From a virus: 20,294 nt of DNA. Location of the stretch: positions 1-20,294 of the IMG/VR virus record IMGVR_UViG_3300020810_000016. One strand, 5' to 3'. The notes beneath the pieces are model-generated. The model made no database searches, was not told the DNA's origin, and was given only the letters and a program-made list of their open reading frames with translations. Made by a program: the position numbers and the translations under genes. Of this stretch, positions 13,622-20,294 are shown piece by piece (the first letter of the stretch is position 1; each line of letters opens with the position of its first letter).

Positions 13622-14364
13622 TAGTAGACCCTAATTCCCCACCAGTAAGTTACAGAGTTGTCATCAAAACTTGAAGAACCAGAAGTAATTTGAGAACCGC
13701 CGGCATTCAAATCCCATGTTCCGCCATCTGAATTAACAAAAACTGAAAATCGGTATCTATAATCAGCAGTAGGCTGGATGACGTGCATGTATGATGCAGT
13801 TAGAGTTGCGCCGTCTTGGTCAGATGAACCATCATAGTATCTTTGAGAGTTACAAAACACATCACTCCAAGTAGAACCTCCGTTTGTTGACTGTTGAACG
13901 CCAATTGATACATCCCTTAAAGCTTCAGCATTATCGGTATCAAATCCGGCTGATATACCAAAAATCCAGAACTGTGCTTCACCGTATGTTGATAGATTGG
14001 GTGTCCATGTGTTGTTTGCATCCCCAGAAAACCCATCAGTGGAATCATAATCAACTACTCCATTTGTATTAAATGGAACTACATATTCAGTGTTATCAGT
14101 GAGGTTATTCGCTGCAGTAGTGATTCTAAATCTAAAATAGTCTCTGAATTCTAGTTTGTTCGATTGGATGGCTCCTACCGCCATTTTATCATTAGTAATG
14201 GCACTATTTGCAATCTTTGCCGTAGTGATATTTGAATCTAATATTTTGGCCGTAGTGACGGCACCATCTGAGATTTCGGAAACGGTAACAGAGTTTGCTG
14301 CTAAATCTTCTGCAACAATAACGTCTGTTCCAATCATTTGTGATGTAATTCTTTGAATTGCCAT
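13621..14364 (-). CDS. fibre-like virion protein inserted between genes 15 and 16
   Basis: This 247-aa protein begins MAIQRITSQMIGTDVIVAED, then a short repetitive shaft of about ten-residue units (VTVSEISDGAVTTAKILDSN, ITTAKIANSAITNDKMAVGA) to residue 70. A compact beta-rich C-terminal domain (about 75-247) ends YWWGIRVY. The shaft pattern (AxTxAKIxDxxIT) is common in marine phage fibre proteins. The C-terminal domain, with a cysteine near 171 and regular beta strands, could be a TNF/C1q-like jelly roll binding a surface sugar, but that is a guess. The N-terminus is shared with the 320-aa fibre on the other side of gene 16, suggesting a common docking site. A probable variant late promoter lies upstream. 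Confidence 0.75.
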   Translation of the reverse strand: MAIQRITSQMIGTDVIVAEDLAANSVTVSEISDGAVTTAKILDSNITTAKIANSAITNDKMAVGAIQSNKLEFRDYFRFRITTAANNLTDNTEYVVPFNTNGVVDYDSTDGFSGDANNTWTPNLSTYGEAQFWIFGISAGFDTDNAEALRDVSIGVQQSTNGGSTWSDVFCNSQRYYDGSSDQDGATLTASYMHVIQPTADYRYRFSVFVNSDGGTWDLNAGGSQITSGSSSFDDNSVTYWWGIRVY

Positions 14365-14384
14365 GTTTCTTTATCCTTTAAGAC

Positions 14385-14392
14385 TATTTATT
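14385..14392 (-). promoter_or_regulatory. variant late promoter (AATAAATA) for the 15-16 fibre gene
   Basis: Minus-strand AATAAATAGTCTTAAAGGA differs from the consensus box at its first base. It shares the downstream bases GTCTTA with the exact promoter at 1870-1877, and lies 20 bases before the fibre start, overlapping the gene 15 stop. Confidence 0.45.
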
Positions 14393-15194
14393 CGTCTTCT
14401 CCTGTCTCTGGATTAAATTCTTTTGCGTCTTGGAAGAACGAAGTTGTTTCACTAAAACCAAAATCATCATCATCAGCAAAAGAAGTTACTGGATCGGGAG
14501 TAGCAGTAAACCTTTGTTCTCTTGTTGGAGAAACTGCTGGTAGGTTTGCATACTGATCGACTTGAACAGACTTGATAACCTTCTGAGAAGATACAGGCCC
14601 ATACAAATAAAATTTTGCTGTAAAATTCAAAGTGTAGATAATTGCTCTTCTAGATGCAAAGTCTCCTTCATAATCATCTTCATAAGTAATACCACTCAAT
14701 ATAATAGGAACATCCCGAATAATATCTAAGTCTGGACGTTCTCTAATTGTAATAGTATATTCTGGTTGAAAGAATGGTAGAATTTGTTCTGTAATTTGTA
14801 GTGCGTCATCTGAATTCTTTGCCATAACATACAATTCAAAATTGATGTTATATGGAACAGGCATATATGAAGAAAGAAGTTGATCAGCAGTAGAACTATT
14901 TGTCTTCTTCTTTACTTTAATTGCTCTGTTTAGTTTTCGACTTGCATCATACTCTAGTCCAGTAATCTCAAATCCTAAACGTGGAAGAGTAATTGCAACC
15001 TTCTTAGAAAGGTTTGGGTCTTCCGTTAAACGAGACAACCACTTCTGTTTTGGGCCATATGCAAGTGGCACTTTCATAGTTTGTATAATTGCACCGGCAT
15101 TGTTCTTACGAACAATTTCAATGTCATTAAACATTGTTCCAAATGCAACAACAATATCTCTTGTTGTCTCGTGATAAAAATGTTGTCCAATCAT
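14388..15194 (-). CDS. 15: tail sheath stabiliser / tail terminator gp15
   Basis: This 268-aa protein (T4 gp15 is 272 aa) forms the hexameric ring at the top of the tail where it joins the neck. The N-terminus GQHFYHETTRDIVVAFGTMFNDIEIVR, then KVPLAYGPKQKWLSRL (about residues 41-56) and KVAITLPRLGFEITGLEYDASRKLNR (about 65-90), line up with T4 gp15 (RRYATLMGDLFSNIQIKR, RVPITYASKEHFMMKL, ETILPRINLHLVDFSYNAP). An acidic, low-complexity C-terminus (about 235-268) extends past the core. It starts one base after the gene 14 stop. Confidence 0.95.
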   Translation of the reverse strand: MIGQHFYHETTRDIVVAFGTMFNDIEIVRKNNAGAIIQTMKVPLAYGPKQKWLSRLTEDPNLSKKVAITLPRLGFEITGLEYDASRKLNRAIKVKKKTNSSTADQLLSSYMPVPYNINFELYVMAKNSDDALQITEQILPFFQPEYTITIRERPDLDIIRDVPIILSGITYEDDYEGDFASRRAIIYTLNFTAKFYLYGPVSSQKVIKSVQVDQYANLPAVSPTREQRFTATPDPVTSFADDDDFGFSETTSFFQDAKEFNPETGEDE

Positions 15195-15195
15195 A

Positions 15196-16050
15196 TTATT
15201 TTAATCCTATATCTCCAAATGGATTCGATTCTGTAAAGTCTAGTATCGTATCATCCAATCTTTCAAAATCATTATTATCAGACCTTTCATCTATAGTCTG
15301 AATATTATATTGCTCTAGTATTATATAGGAAGGTGATGCACCAGGCACCGAATTCTCTAATATAATAGAACCACTGTATGTTTCATCTTCAGCAAGAATA
15401 TAATCATTAACACCAGAATCTTCTTGAATAATTAAACCACTTCTATCTTCAAGTCTAATTTGTTCATTAACAGTTCCCTGTTGTTCTAGTGTTACTTGAT
15501 ATTCAAGTTGGTTTAGACTGTTATCAGTTTCTACACCATCAATTTCTGCAATACCAGTTGCAAGGTCTTCATGACCATACTCAAATAAACGACACTTTAA
15601 TTTGTATGCTGGAACATTGTGAACTTGATAGAAAGGATCATCGTGATCCACAAATCCAATTTCAAACAACTTTTGTGTTTTCGGGAAATAAATTAAATCT
15701 CCCTCATTTGGTCTACTTGATACAATTAAATTAGAATCTATAGAAACAAACTGTTCCCATCTTCTTCTTGCAACAATAAATGTTGCCTCATTTTGTATAT
15801 CCAATCCAAACTTTGACATGAGTTCTTTTTCGCCCTCATATCCATCCACATTTTCAAAATACATTTCGATAAGATACGCTTCATTAAAAGAGGATAATGT
15901 ATCCTCTCCAAAAATATCATCTTCATTAACCAGTTTACGAGGCATATAGTAGACATCTTGTCCATAAATCCTCAACTGTTCAATCATCAAGTCTTCATAG
16001 AGTGCCTGTTCTGGTCGTGTTCCAGTATCGAAATATACATTAGTCGGCAT
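15196..16050 (-). CDS. 14: neck protein gp14
   Basis: This 284-aa protein (T4 gp14 is 256 aa) forms, with gp13, the neck that seals the filled head and binds the tail. The diagnostic part is EDLMIEQLRIYGQDVYYMPRKLVNEDDIFGED (about residues 19-50), matching T4 ([29 protein letters not shown]). The C-terminal SNPFGDIG is also conserved. A region at about residues 185-250 contains repeated acidic IxLE/IxQED units (QIRLEDRSGLIIQEDSG, SIILENS, YIILEQY) that look like beta turns of a low-complexity extension not remembered from T4. It starts three bases after gene 13 and stops one base before gene 15. Confidence 0.95.
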   Translation of the reverse strand: MPTNVYFDTGTRPEQALYEDLMIEQLRIYGQDVYYMPRKLVNEDDIFGEDTLSSFNEAYLIEMYFENVDGYEGEKELMSKFGLDIQNEATFIVARRRWEQFVSIDSNLIVSSRPNEGDLIYFPKTQKLFEIGFVDHDDPFYQVHNVPAYKLKCRLFEYGHEDLATGIAEIDGVETDNSLNQLEYQVTLEQQGTVNEQIRLEDRSGLIIQEDSGVNDYILAEDETYSGSIILENSVPGASPSYIILEQYNIQTIDERSDNNDFERLDDTILDFTESNPFGDIGLK

Positions 16051-16053
16051 AAC

Positions 16054-16869
16054 CTACCCTATCATATGCATTGGTGGAAGTTCGTATGCTAATTGAATTT
16101 GTTCCTCAAGTTTTTCGATTTCCGTTTGAGCCTCCTCAAAAAGTTTTGCCCCGTTGAGAGTAACACCACCCAACATCTGAACTCCTTCAAATTTAGAAAG
16201 ATTTGCACCCCATTGACGTTTAATCAACTGTGTAGTATATTTTTTAAGATACATATCATTCCACACATCAGTATATGTTGAAGGATCTAAAACTCTATAT
16301 GCTTCAATTACAATATAATCTCCAGCAGAAACAGCTGTCTGCCAATCCATATCCAAATACAATCTATTTTGGTGCTGATTAAATCGAATAGGAACTTGTC
16401 CAACCAAAATATTATCTAAAAAGTCGATATGTTGCATTGTCATTTGATAGTGAATAACTGATGTTGAACTAAAGTCATACAAGTCATTCAGTCTCAATTG
16501 ATAACGAACATCAAAAAGATTAATATTTGCTTTATCCGAAAAATCAAAAACTCTTACTACACTAAGAATAGATTCTGGAACTGGAATATAATTTTTCTGT
16601 AGTTTCCATGTAGCAGTTGTTGAACCGTCTACATCTGTAACGGCCGTGAGTGTTTCATCACTCCTAGCACGAGTTATATCATCAGCAGTAATTTGATATT
16701 TTAAATAAACCCTCTCAACACCATCATAGTGATATTGTCCAAAATATTGAAGAGCTTCATCTATCCTATCTTCAACTTGATCTGGATCTACATTGATTTC
16801 AATTACTGGTTTACCTAGAGCTCTTAAACAATATTCTTTAAGGTTTGCTCTTGAACTTGGTGTTGCCAT
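16054..16869 (-). CDS. 13: neck protein gp13
   Basis: This 271-aa protein (T4 gp13 is 309 aa) is the head-completion adaptor under the portal. Family features are an N-terminal helix with ANLKEYCLRALGKPVIEINVDPDQVEDRIDEALQYFGQYHYDGVERVYLKY (residues about 8-58), the block LSVVRVFDF in the middle, and LYLDMDWQTAVSAGDYIVIEAYRVLDPSTYTDVWNDMYLKKYTTQLIKRQWGANLSKFEGVQMLGGVTLNG (about 170-240), which is very conserved. It follows the 67-aa gene by six bases with AGGA as ribosome binding site. Genes 13, 14 and 15 are spaced by only a few bases and are surely co-translated. Confidence 0.95.
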   Translation of the reverse strand: MATPSSRANLKEYCLRALGKPVIEINVDPDQVEDRIDEALQYFGQYHYDGVERVYLKYQITADDITRARSDETLTAVTDVDGSTTATWKLQKNYIPVPESILSVVRVFDFSDKANINLFDVRYQLRLNDLYDFSSTSVIHYQMTMQHIDFLDNILVGQVPIRFNQHQNRLYLDMDWQTAVSAGDYIVIEAYRVLDPSTYTDVWNDMYLKKYTTQLIKRQWGANLSKFEGVQMLGGVTLNGAKLFEEAQTEIEKLEEQIQLAYELPPMHMIG

Positions 16870-16875
16870 ATCATT

Positions 16876-17079
16876 TTATCCTAATGCGATTGCCATTGCG
16901 ATGGAGAACCCACTATCTGGTGCATTACCTTCTGCGACTTGAACCACAGTTCCATCACTCTTTTTACTATACATCTTTTGGTCTTCTAAATTGACCGCCA
17001 ATTCACCAACCTCAAGATCAGAAGCCTGCGGCACTGAAGACGCAGTTTCCGATCTTTTGATTTTAATTGCTGTTGTCAT
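16876..17079 (-). CDS. 67-aa protein resembling a stand-alone fibre N-terminal domain
   Basis: This 67-aa protein opens with TAIKIKRSETASSVPQASDL then EVGELAVNLEDQKMYSKKSD. The pattern IxIKRS...L..GELAVN...KMY...DG is the N-terminal attachment module found at the start of many phage fibres and tropism determinants (Mtd N-terminal type). The 804-aa fibre just upstream has its own version (IIQVKRTTTANLPSQLEQGELAYIYD...RLYIGD). Here the module is alone, followed only by a hydrophobic GFSIAMAIALG tail. It could be a small virion protein in its own right or a remnant of a fibre gene. Tight spacing to both neighbours (15 and 6 bases) supports expression. Confidence 0.7.
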   Translation of the reverse strand: MTTAIKIKRSETASSVPQASDLEVGELAVNLEDQKMYSKKSDGTVVQVAEGNAPDSGFSIAMAIALG

Positions 17080-17094
17080 TATCTAATACCTATT

Positions 17095-19509
17095 TTAATA
17101 AGTTCCACCATCAATTCCAGTAACAGTTACAGCACCAGCGGTAACAGTAAAGTTATCAGAACTAAATGATGCGACACCCTTAACAGAAGTTGTTGCAGTA
17201 GCAACACTAAATGTCAAGTCATCTGTTCCATCTGTAGAAGAAACAGTGATGTTTGTTTGTGTTCCGTTACCAATCATTGCAGCAACAGCGTCATAAACTC
17301 TTTCGTCTTGGTAATATAGGTTAGTAGAACCTTCACCAATGTCATCAGTGTCCAGTGTAATAGAAGCACCTAGAGCAACTGTATTAGAGTTAATTGTTAC
17401 TGAATCATTGACAAGTTTTGCATTTGCAATTGAACCAGCCAACATTGCATTGGTAATACCAAGTGCCTTGACTTGTAGACTGTCCCCAGAAATCTCAATA
17501 GATGAGTCGTCCACATTTACTGCATGTGTTACAACATCACCAGAGACAGATGAGGTAATACCAGAACCACCAGTGAAGGTGAAAGTATCACCCAAGTCCA
17601 CTGCGTTTGAACCAGAGTCACCAGACATTGTAATGGTTGAGTTAGTCAACTTGGCGTTTGCAATTGAACCGGCAAGCATTGCATTGGTAATACCAAGTGC
17701 CTTGACTTGTAGAGCATCACTTGCAATCTCAATAGAACTATCATCAACATTTACATCAATTGTATTACCAGTTTTTGTTAATGCATCTCCAGCAGAAATC
17801 TGTCCAGCACCAGAGAACTGATCGAATGTGATATCGTCTGTTCCAAGTGTTGGTGTTCCATTATGTGTTGCAACGTAACCATTATCTGCGTTGTTTGTTC
17901 CTTCTTCAACAAAAGTAAACGCACCACCAGTAATCTCAGACGCTTCGTTTGCATCTGGTGTTCTAGTAAGAACGAATGCAGCAGAAGCTCCACCAGTATT
18001 AGTTACCTTATAGAAACCATTCTCAACTGGGTCAGTCTGATCTTTAACAAGAACTCTATCGTTTGCAGATAGTGTAACACCATCAATTGCGATTGCACCG
18101 TTAGAGGTTGCAGTCAATGTTCCATTAGAGTTGTTGTAGGTTGCAGAAAGGTTTGCAGTTGTAGCAACTCTTACAGAGGCCTTAACGTCAAGTCCATTTG
18201 CAACTTGATCAACATATGCCTTGTTTACAAGTGACTGTGATTGGAAACCAGCACGAGACTCGTAACCAGAGGGAACGATTACTGTTCCTGTTCCATTTGG
18301 TTCTAGTGACAAGTCACCATCTGTATCTGTTGTCGAAACAATGTTTCCATCAATCGTGACATTATCAACATCAAGTGAGGTAATACCATTTAAGTCTGTC
18401 TGAGTATCACCTAGTGATACTGTATCAGAACCGATTGTAATGGAAGAGTTTGTAAGAGATGCATTTGCAATATTTGAAAGTGTATTACTAGACGCATCAA
18501 TTGTCTTGTTTGTTAGTGTCTGTGTTCCAGTAAGAGTTGCAACCGTAGAATCAATTGCAAGAGTAATCTGATCTGCAGCGTGTGTAGATGTCAAACCAGT
18601 TCCACCTAGAATTGAGAGTGTGTCTCCCAAATCTACAGCATTAGAGTTTGAACCATCCGAAACTGTGATTGTAGAGTTTGCCAAATCACCGTTTGCAACA
18701 CCTCCAGATGCAAGAGATACTGCACCAGAAGAAACAGAGAAGTTACTTGAATTAAAAGAAGCGACACCTTTGTTACTTGTAGTTGCGTCTTCACCAGCTA
18801 CTGTAATTGTAGTTCCAGTATGAGTAACATCCATACCCTCACCACCAAGAACTGATAATCCGTGTGAAGATGGAGTTAATGCACCACTGTCTGTTGTTAT
18901 TGTTTTAACAACATCATCACTTAGCGTTACCGCACCACTGGTAACACCAAAGTCTCCAGAATCAAAAGATGCAATACCTTTATTTGAAGTGGTTGCATCC
19001 TCACCAGAAATTGTTGTTGTTCCGGCAGAGTCATCATATGCAACATCAATACCTTCTCCAGCAACTACAGCACCACCAGTTTGATCTTGGATATATTCTT
19101 GTAGTGAAGTTGTTGCATCGACATACATGTTGGTAATAATAGATTTACCAGTTCCATTTGGAGTAACATTGATATTACCATTTGTATCTGTCGAGGAAAG
19201 TGTATTGCCGTCCAATGTAAGATTATCAACATTCCAAACATCAATCTTACTACTTGAATCAACAATAACAGCTGCACTGGCAGTCAATGTGCCATGTGTA
19301 TGATCCATCAAATCAGTATAGTATTTACCACCGATTTTTAATGGTGTGTTAGTATTAGTGGTTGGATCACCAATATATAATCTTCCACCATTTCCGCCTG
19401 CATCAGTATCAGTTGCTGAAGTATCATAAATGTAAGCGAGTTCACCCTGTTCCAACTGTGATGGTAGGTTGGCAGTTGTGGTGCGTTTTACTTGAATAAT
19501 AGTTGCCAT
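17095..19509 (-). CDS. 804-aa repeat-rich fibre-like protein
   Basis: This long appendage protein sits where T4 has gene 12/wac, just before 13. Residues 1-60 form an attachment module (IIQVKRTTTANLPSQLEQGE, later GGRLYIGD). Three copies of a beta module ATTSxKGxASFxSxxFxVxxGAVxx occur at 172-194, 242-264 and 772-794, the last ending the protein. NxDNxTxDGN...TPNGTG occurs at about 93-121 and 380-408. A larger domain at about 415-570 (LVNKAYVDQVANGLDVKASVRVATTANL, then DRVLVKDQTDPVENGFYKV) is of a type widespread in marine phage fibres. A 78-residue tandem repeat spans 588-743. Glu and Lys are scarce, and Thr, Ser, Gly, Asp and Asn dominate. Probable roles are short fibre, whisker or long-fibre part. 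Confidence 0.8.
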   Translation of the reverse strand: MATIIQVKRTTTANLPSQLEQGELAYIYDTSATDTDAGGNGGRLYIGDPTTNTNTPLKIGGKYYTDLMDHTHGTLTASAAVIVDSSSKIDVWNVDNLTLDGNTLSSTDTNGNINVTPNGTGKSIITNMYVDATTSLQEYIQDQTGGAVVAGEGIDVAYDDSAGTTTISGEDATTSNKGIASFDSGDFGVTSGAVTLSDDVVKTITTDSGALTPSSHGLSVLGGEGMDVTHTGTTITVAGEDATTSNKGVASFNSSNFSVSSGAVSLASGGVANGDLANSTITVSDGSNSNAVDLGDTLSILGGTGLTSTHAADQITLAIDSTVATLTGTQTLTNKTIDASSNTLSNIANASLTNSSITIGSDTVSLGDTQTDLNGITSLDVDNVTIDGNIVSTTDTDGDLSLEPNGTGTVIVPSGYESRAGFQSQSLVNKAYVDQVANGLDVKASVRVATTANLSATYNNSNGTLTATSNGAIAIDGVTLSANDRVLVKDQTDPVENGFYKVTNTGGASAAFVLTRTPDANEASEITGGAFTFVEEGTNNADNGYVATHNGTPTLGTDDITFDQFSGAGQISAGDALTKTGNTIDVNVDDSSIEIASDALQVKALGITNAMLAGSIANAKLTNSTITMSGDSGSNAVDLGDTFTFTGGSGITSSVSGDVVTHAVNVDDSSIEISGDSLQVKALGITNAMLAGSIANAKLVNDSVTINSNTVALGASITLDTDDIGEGSTNLYYQDERVYDAVAAMIGNGTQTNITVSSTDGTDDLTFSVATATTSVKGVASFSSDNFTVTAGAVTVTGIDGGTY
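17410..17730 (-). repeat. 78-residue (234-base) tandem repeat inside the 804-aa fibre gene
   Basis: The plus-strand block GCATTGGTAATACCAAGTGC begins at 17447 and again at 17681, 234 bases apart and in frame, with high identity in the flanking bases. It encodes VKALGITNAMLAGSIANAKL in both copies. Confidence 0.85.
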
Positions 19510-19530
19510 TTTTTTCTACCTTGTTTTAAA

Positions 19531-19803
19531 TTAAAATGCTCCACCGTTCAGACGAAGTTCGCCAGTATCGGTTTCGATTCGGTTTGTTATTACAAACTTT
19601 TCTGTGTTTCCATCATATTGTATCATTCCTCCATCTGCAACCGATGTAGCATCAACGTCAGCAAGTTCAGTCAACCTACCCCCTGTAGCACCAGATGGGC
19701 CCTGTGGGCCAGGCACTGTAACACGAGTTACTTGTGGTTGATTTCCTTGAGAAACCGAACCAACTATTGTTCTTGCCTGAGTTACTTTAGCAGAAATAGA
19801 CAT
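19531..19803 (-). CDS. 90-aa protein with collagen-like linker and fibre-type domain
   Basis: This 90-aa protein has a short N-terminal part (SISAKVTQARTIVGSVSQGN), a collagen-like stretch VPGPQGPSGATGG (about residues 29-41), and then RLTELADVDATSVADGGMIQ (42-61) and EKFVITNRIET. The pattern L.DV......G..L.YDG....F is a familiar building block of marine phage fibres. It may be a short trimeric connector or an adaptor for the following 804-aa fibre. GGAG lies nine bases before the ATG, within the end of the upstream gene, and the two genes are two bases apart. Confidence 0.7.
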   Translation of the reverse strand: MSISAKVTQARTIVGSVSQGNQPQVTRVTVPGPQGPSGATGGRLTELADVDATSVADGGMIQYDGNTEKFVITNRIETDTGELRLNGGAF

Positions 19804-19805
19804 GA

Positions 19806-20147
19806 TTAAGAGCTCCTAGAAACACTTGGGTTTACCACAGCATGACCCTCTACAACTCTAGTTTTCGTTCCATCAGAAGCGGTTATCAAAAGATCATAAA
19901 CATATCTTCCCTCTTCTAAAGTTGCAGTTTCAGTGTCAGTAAGTGATATTGTTATTTTTCCAGTTGTGCGGTCAGAATCAAATGTTGACGTAAAAGATGT
20001 TGCAGTTGTTGATGCATATGTTTTACGAATCTGTCCAAGAGCGGTATAACCAGACAAATCTAAAGCTTCTCCAGCACTATCATTAATAGTTACTGTAGTA
20101 GAAAAGTCTGCACCTTGATCAATGAATATATTTGAAATAGTCGCCAT
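19806..20147 (-). CDS. 113-aa beta-sandwich virion protein, BppU-N-like
   Basis: I start this protein at the ATG at 20147 (MATISNIFID), because AAGGAG lies ten bases before it. A TTG three codons further upstream (20156) would sit against the ribosome binding site. The 113 residues show DQGADFSTTVTINDSAGEALDLSGYTALGQIRKTY, a middle strand region, and LEEGRYVYDLLITASDGTKTRVVEGHAVVNPSVSR. This matches the pattern of small baseplate or appendage domains (BppU N-terminal type) in many phages, where it anchors a receptor-binding part. It is the first gene after the late promoter at 20172-20179 and leads the run to the 804-aa fibre and the neck genes. Confidence 0.7.
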   Translation of the reverse strand: MATISNIFIDQGADFSTTVTINDSAGEALDLSGYTALGQIRKTYASTTATSFTSTFDSDRTTGKITISLTDTETATLEEGRYVYDLLITASDGTKTRVVEGHAVVNPSVSRSS

Positions 20148-20171
20148 TCCACACAATCTCCTTCTTTCATC

Positions 20172-20179
20172 TATTTATA
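20172..20179 (-). promoter_or_regulatory. T4-type late promoter (TATAAATA) for the appendage-neck unit
   Basis: Exact minus-strand TATAAATA, 24 bases before the chosen start codon at 20147 and just after a strong terminator. No further exact box appears until inside gene 16, so this promoter probably drives transcription through genes 13-15. Confidence 0.75.
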
Positions 20180-20200
20180 AGGATTGTATGTTAAATAAAA

Positions 20201-20224
20201 TAAAACCCGCCTAAGCGGGTTTTA
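20201..20224 (-). terminator. strong intrinsic terminator (possibly bidirectional)
   Basis: TAAAACCCGC-CTAA-GCGGGTTTTA is a perfect 10-bp stem with a 4-base loop (plus-strand reading). On the minus strand it continues with TTTATTTAA, giving a U-rich tract. It ends the transcript of the gene whose stop codon is at 20250-20248. Confidence 0.9.
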
Positions 20225-20247
20225 GAAGTAATTATGAAGTTATTGAT

Positions 20248-20294
20248 TTATTCACCATCAACAGATGCTTGTGCAGCAAGGTGTGCAGCATAGG
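20248..20294 (-). CDS. C-terminal end of an unidentified protein (cut by window edge)
   Basis: A minus-strand frame entering from the right edge ends with YAAHLAAQASVDGE and TAA at 20250-20248. A terminator follows 23 bases later, which supports a real gene end. Too little is present to name it. An appendage or tail gene would fit the place. Confidence 0.55.
   Translation of the reverse strand, partial: YAAHLAAQASVDGE

Noticed and set aside
17400-17730. possible CRISPR-like or regulatory direct repeats
   Set aside because: There are only two copies, 234 bases apart, in frame, encoding the same fibre peptide. This is a coding duplication.
17339-17821. 160-aa plus-strand open frame opposite the 804-aa fibre gene
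   Set aside because: It mirrors the in-frame repeats of the fibre gene on the other strand, with no start signals of its own.
16876-19509. a single fibre gene broken by a frameshift between the 804-aa and 67-aa frames
   Set aside because: The 67-aa frame begins with its own attachment module rather than continuing the C-terminus of the 804-aa protein, whose last repeat module is complete.
20148-20156. upstream TTG start adding three residues to the 113-aa protein
   Set aside because: TTG lies one base from GGAG, too close for initiation. The ATG at 20147 has ten-base spacing.

Overview
This window is a late (virion morphogenesis) block of a T4-like myovirus genome. It is AT-rich, and nearly every gene lies on the minus strand, so the biological reading order runs from the right end to the left end. 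The core order is 13-14-15-16-17-18-19-20-67-(two small ORFs)-21-22-23-(tail-tube-fold gene)-uvsY-uvsW. No gene 24 or hoc is visible between 23 and uvsY. Gene 22 is long, and marine-type fibre proteins are scattered through the block. Together these suggest a marine 'exo-T-even' phage of the cyanophage/pelagiphage kind rather than an enterobacterial T-even. No gene here fixes the host.

Right end (about 20.3 to 16.9 kb): the C-terminal tail of an unidentified gene, a strong terminator, a late promoter, then four adhesin or appendage-type genes. These are a 113-aa beta protein, a 90-aa collagen-like-linker protein, an 804-aa repeat-rich fibre and a 67-aa fibre-N-terminus-like protein. They sit where T4 carries its short-fibre and whisker genes (12, wac). 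Next come the neck genes 13, 14 and 15 (16.9 to 14.4 kb), then the terminase genes 16 and 17. Two fibre-like genes interrupt this last stretch, giving 15-fibre-16-fibre-17.

Middle (10.6 to 10.2 kb): the only convincing plus-strand gene, a 98-aa Cys4 protein resembling an HNH nuclease that has lost its histidines. It has its own TATAAATA late promoter, placed so that the message would be leaderless.

Left half: sheath 18, tube 19, portal 20, prohead core 67, two unassigned small ORFs, protease 21, scaffold 22, major capsid 23, a UUCG-capped terminator, a tail-tube-fold gene, then recombination mediator uvsY and the N-terminal half of helicase uvsW. A T4-type late promoter (TATAAATA) precedes 18, 20, 22, 23, the tube-fold gene, uvsY and the 20.1-kb gene, with a variant before the first fibre cassette. 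This implies control by a gp55/gp33/gp45-like late transcription apparatus encoded elsewhere.

The least explained items are the base-paired 91-nt leader of uvsY, whose closing stem starts at the predicted transcription start; the antisense Cys4 gene; the fibre cassettes around gene 16; and fibre-type beta insertions in the sheath protein. All assignments are by eye from motifs and remembered family sequences. No database search was run.
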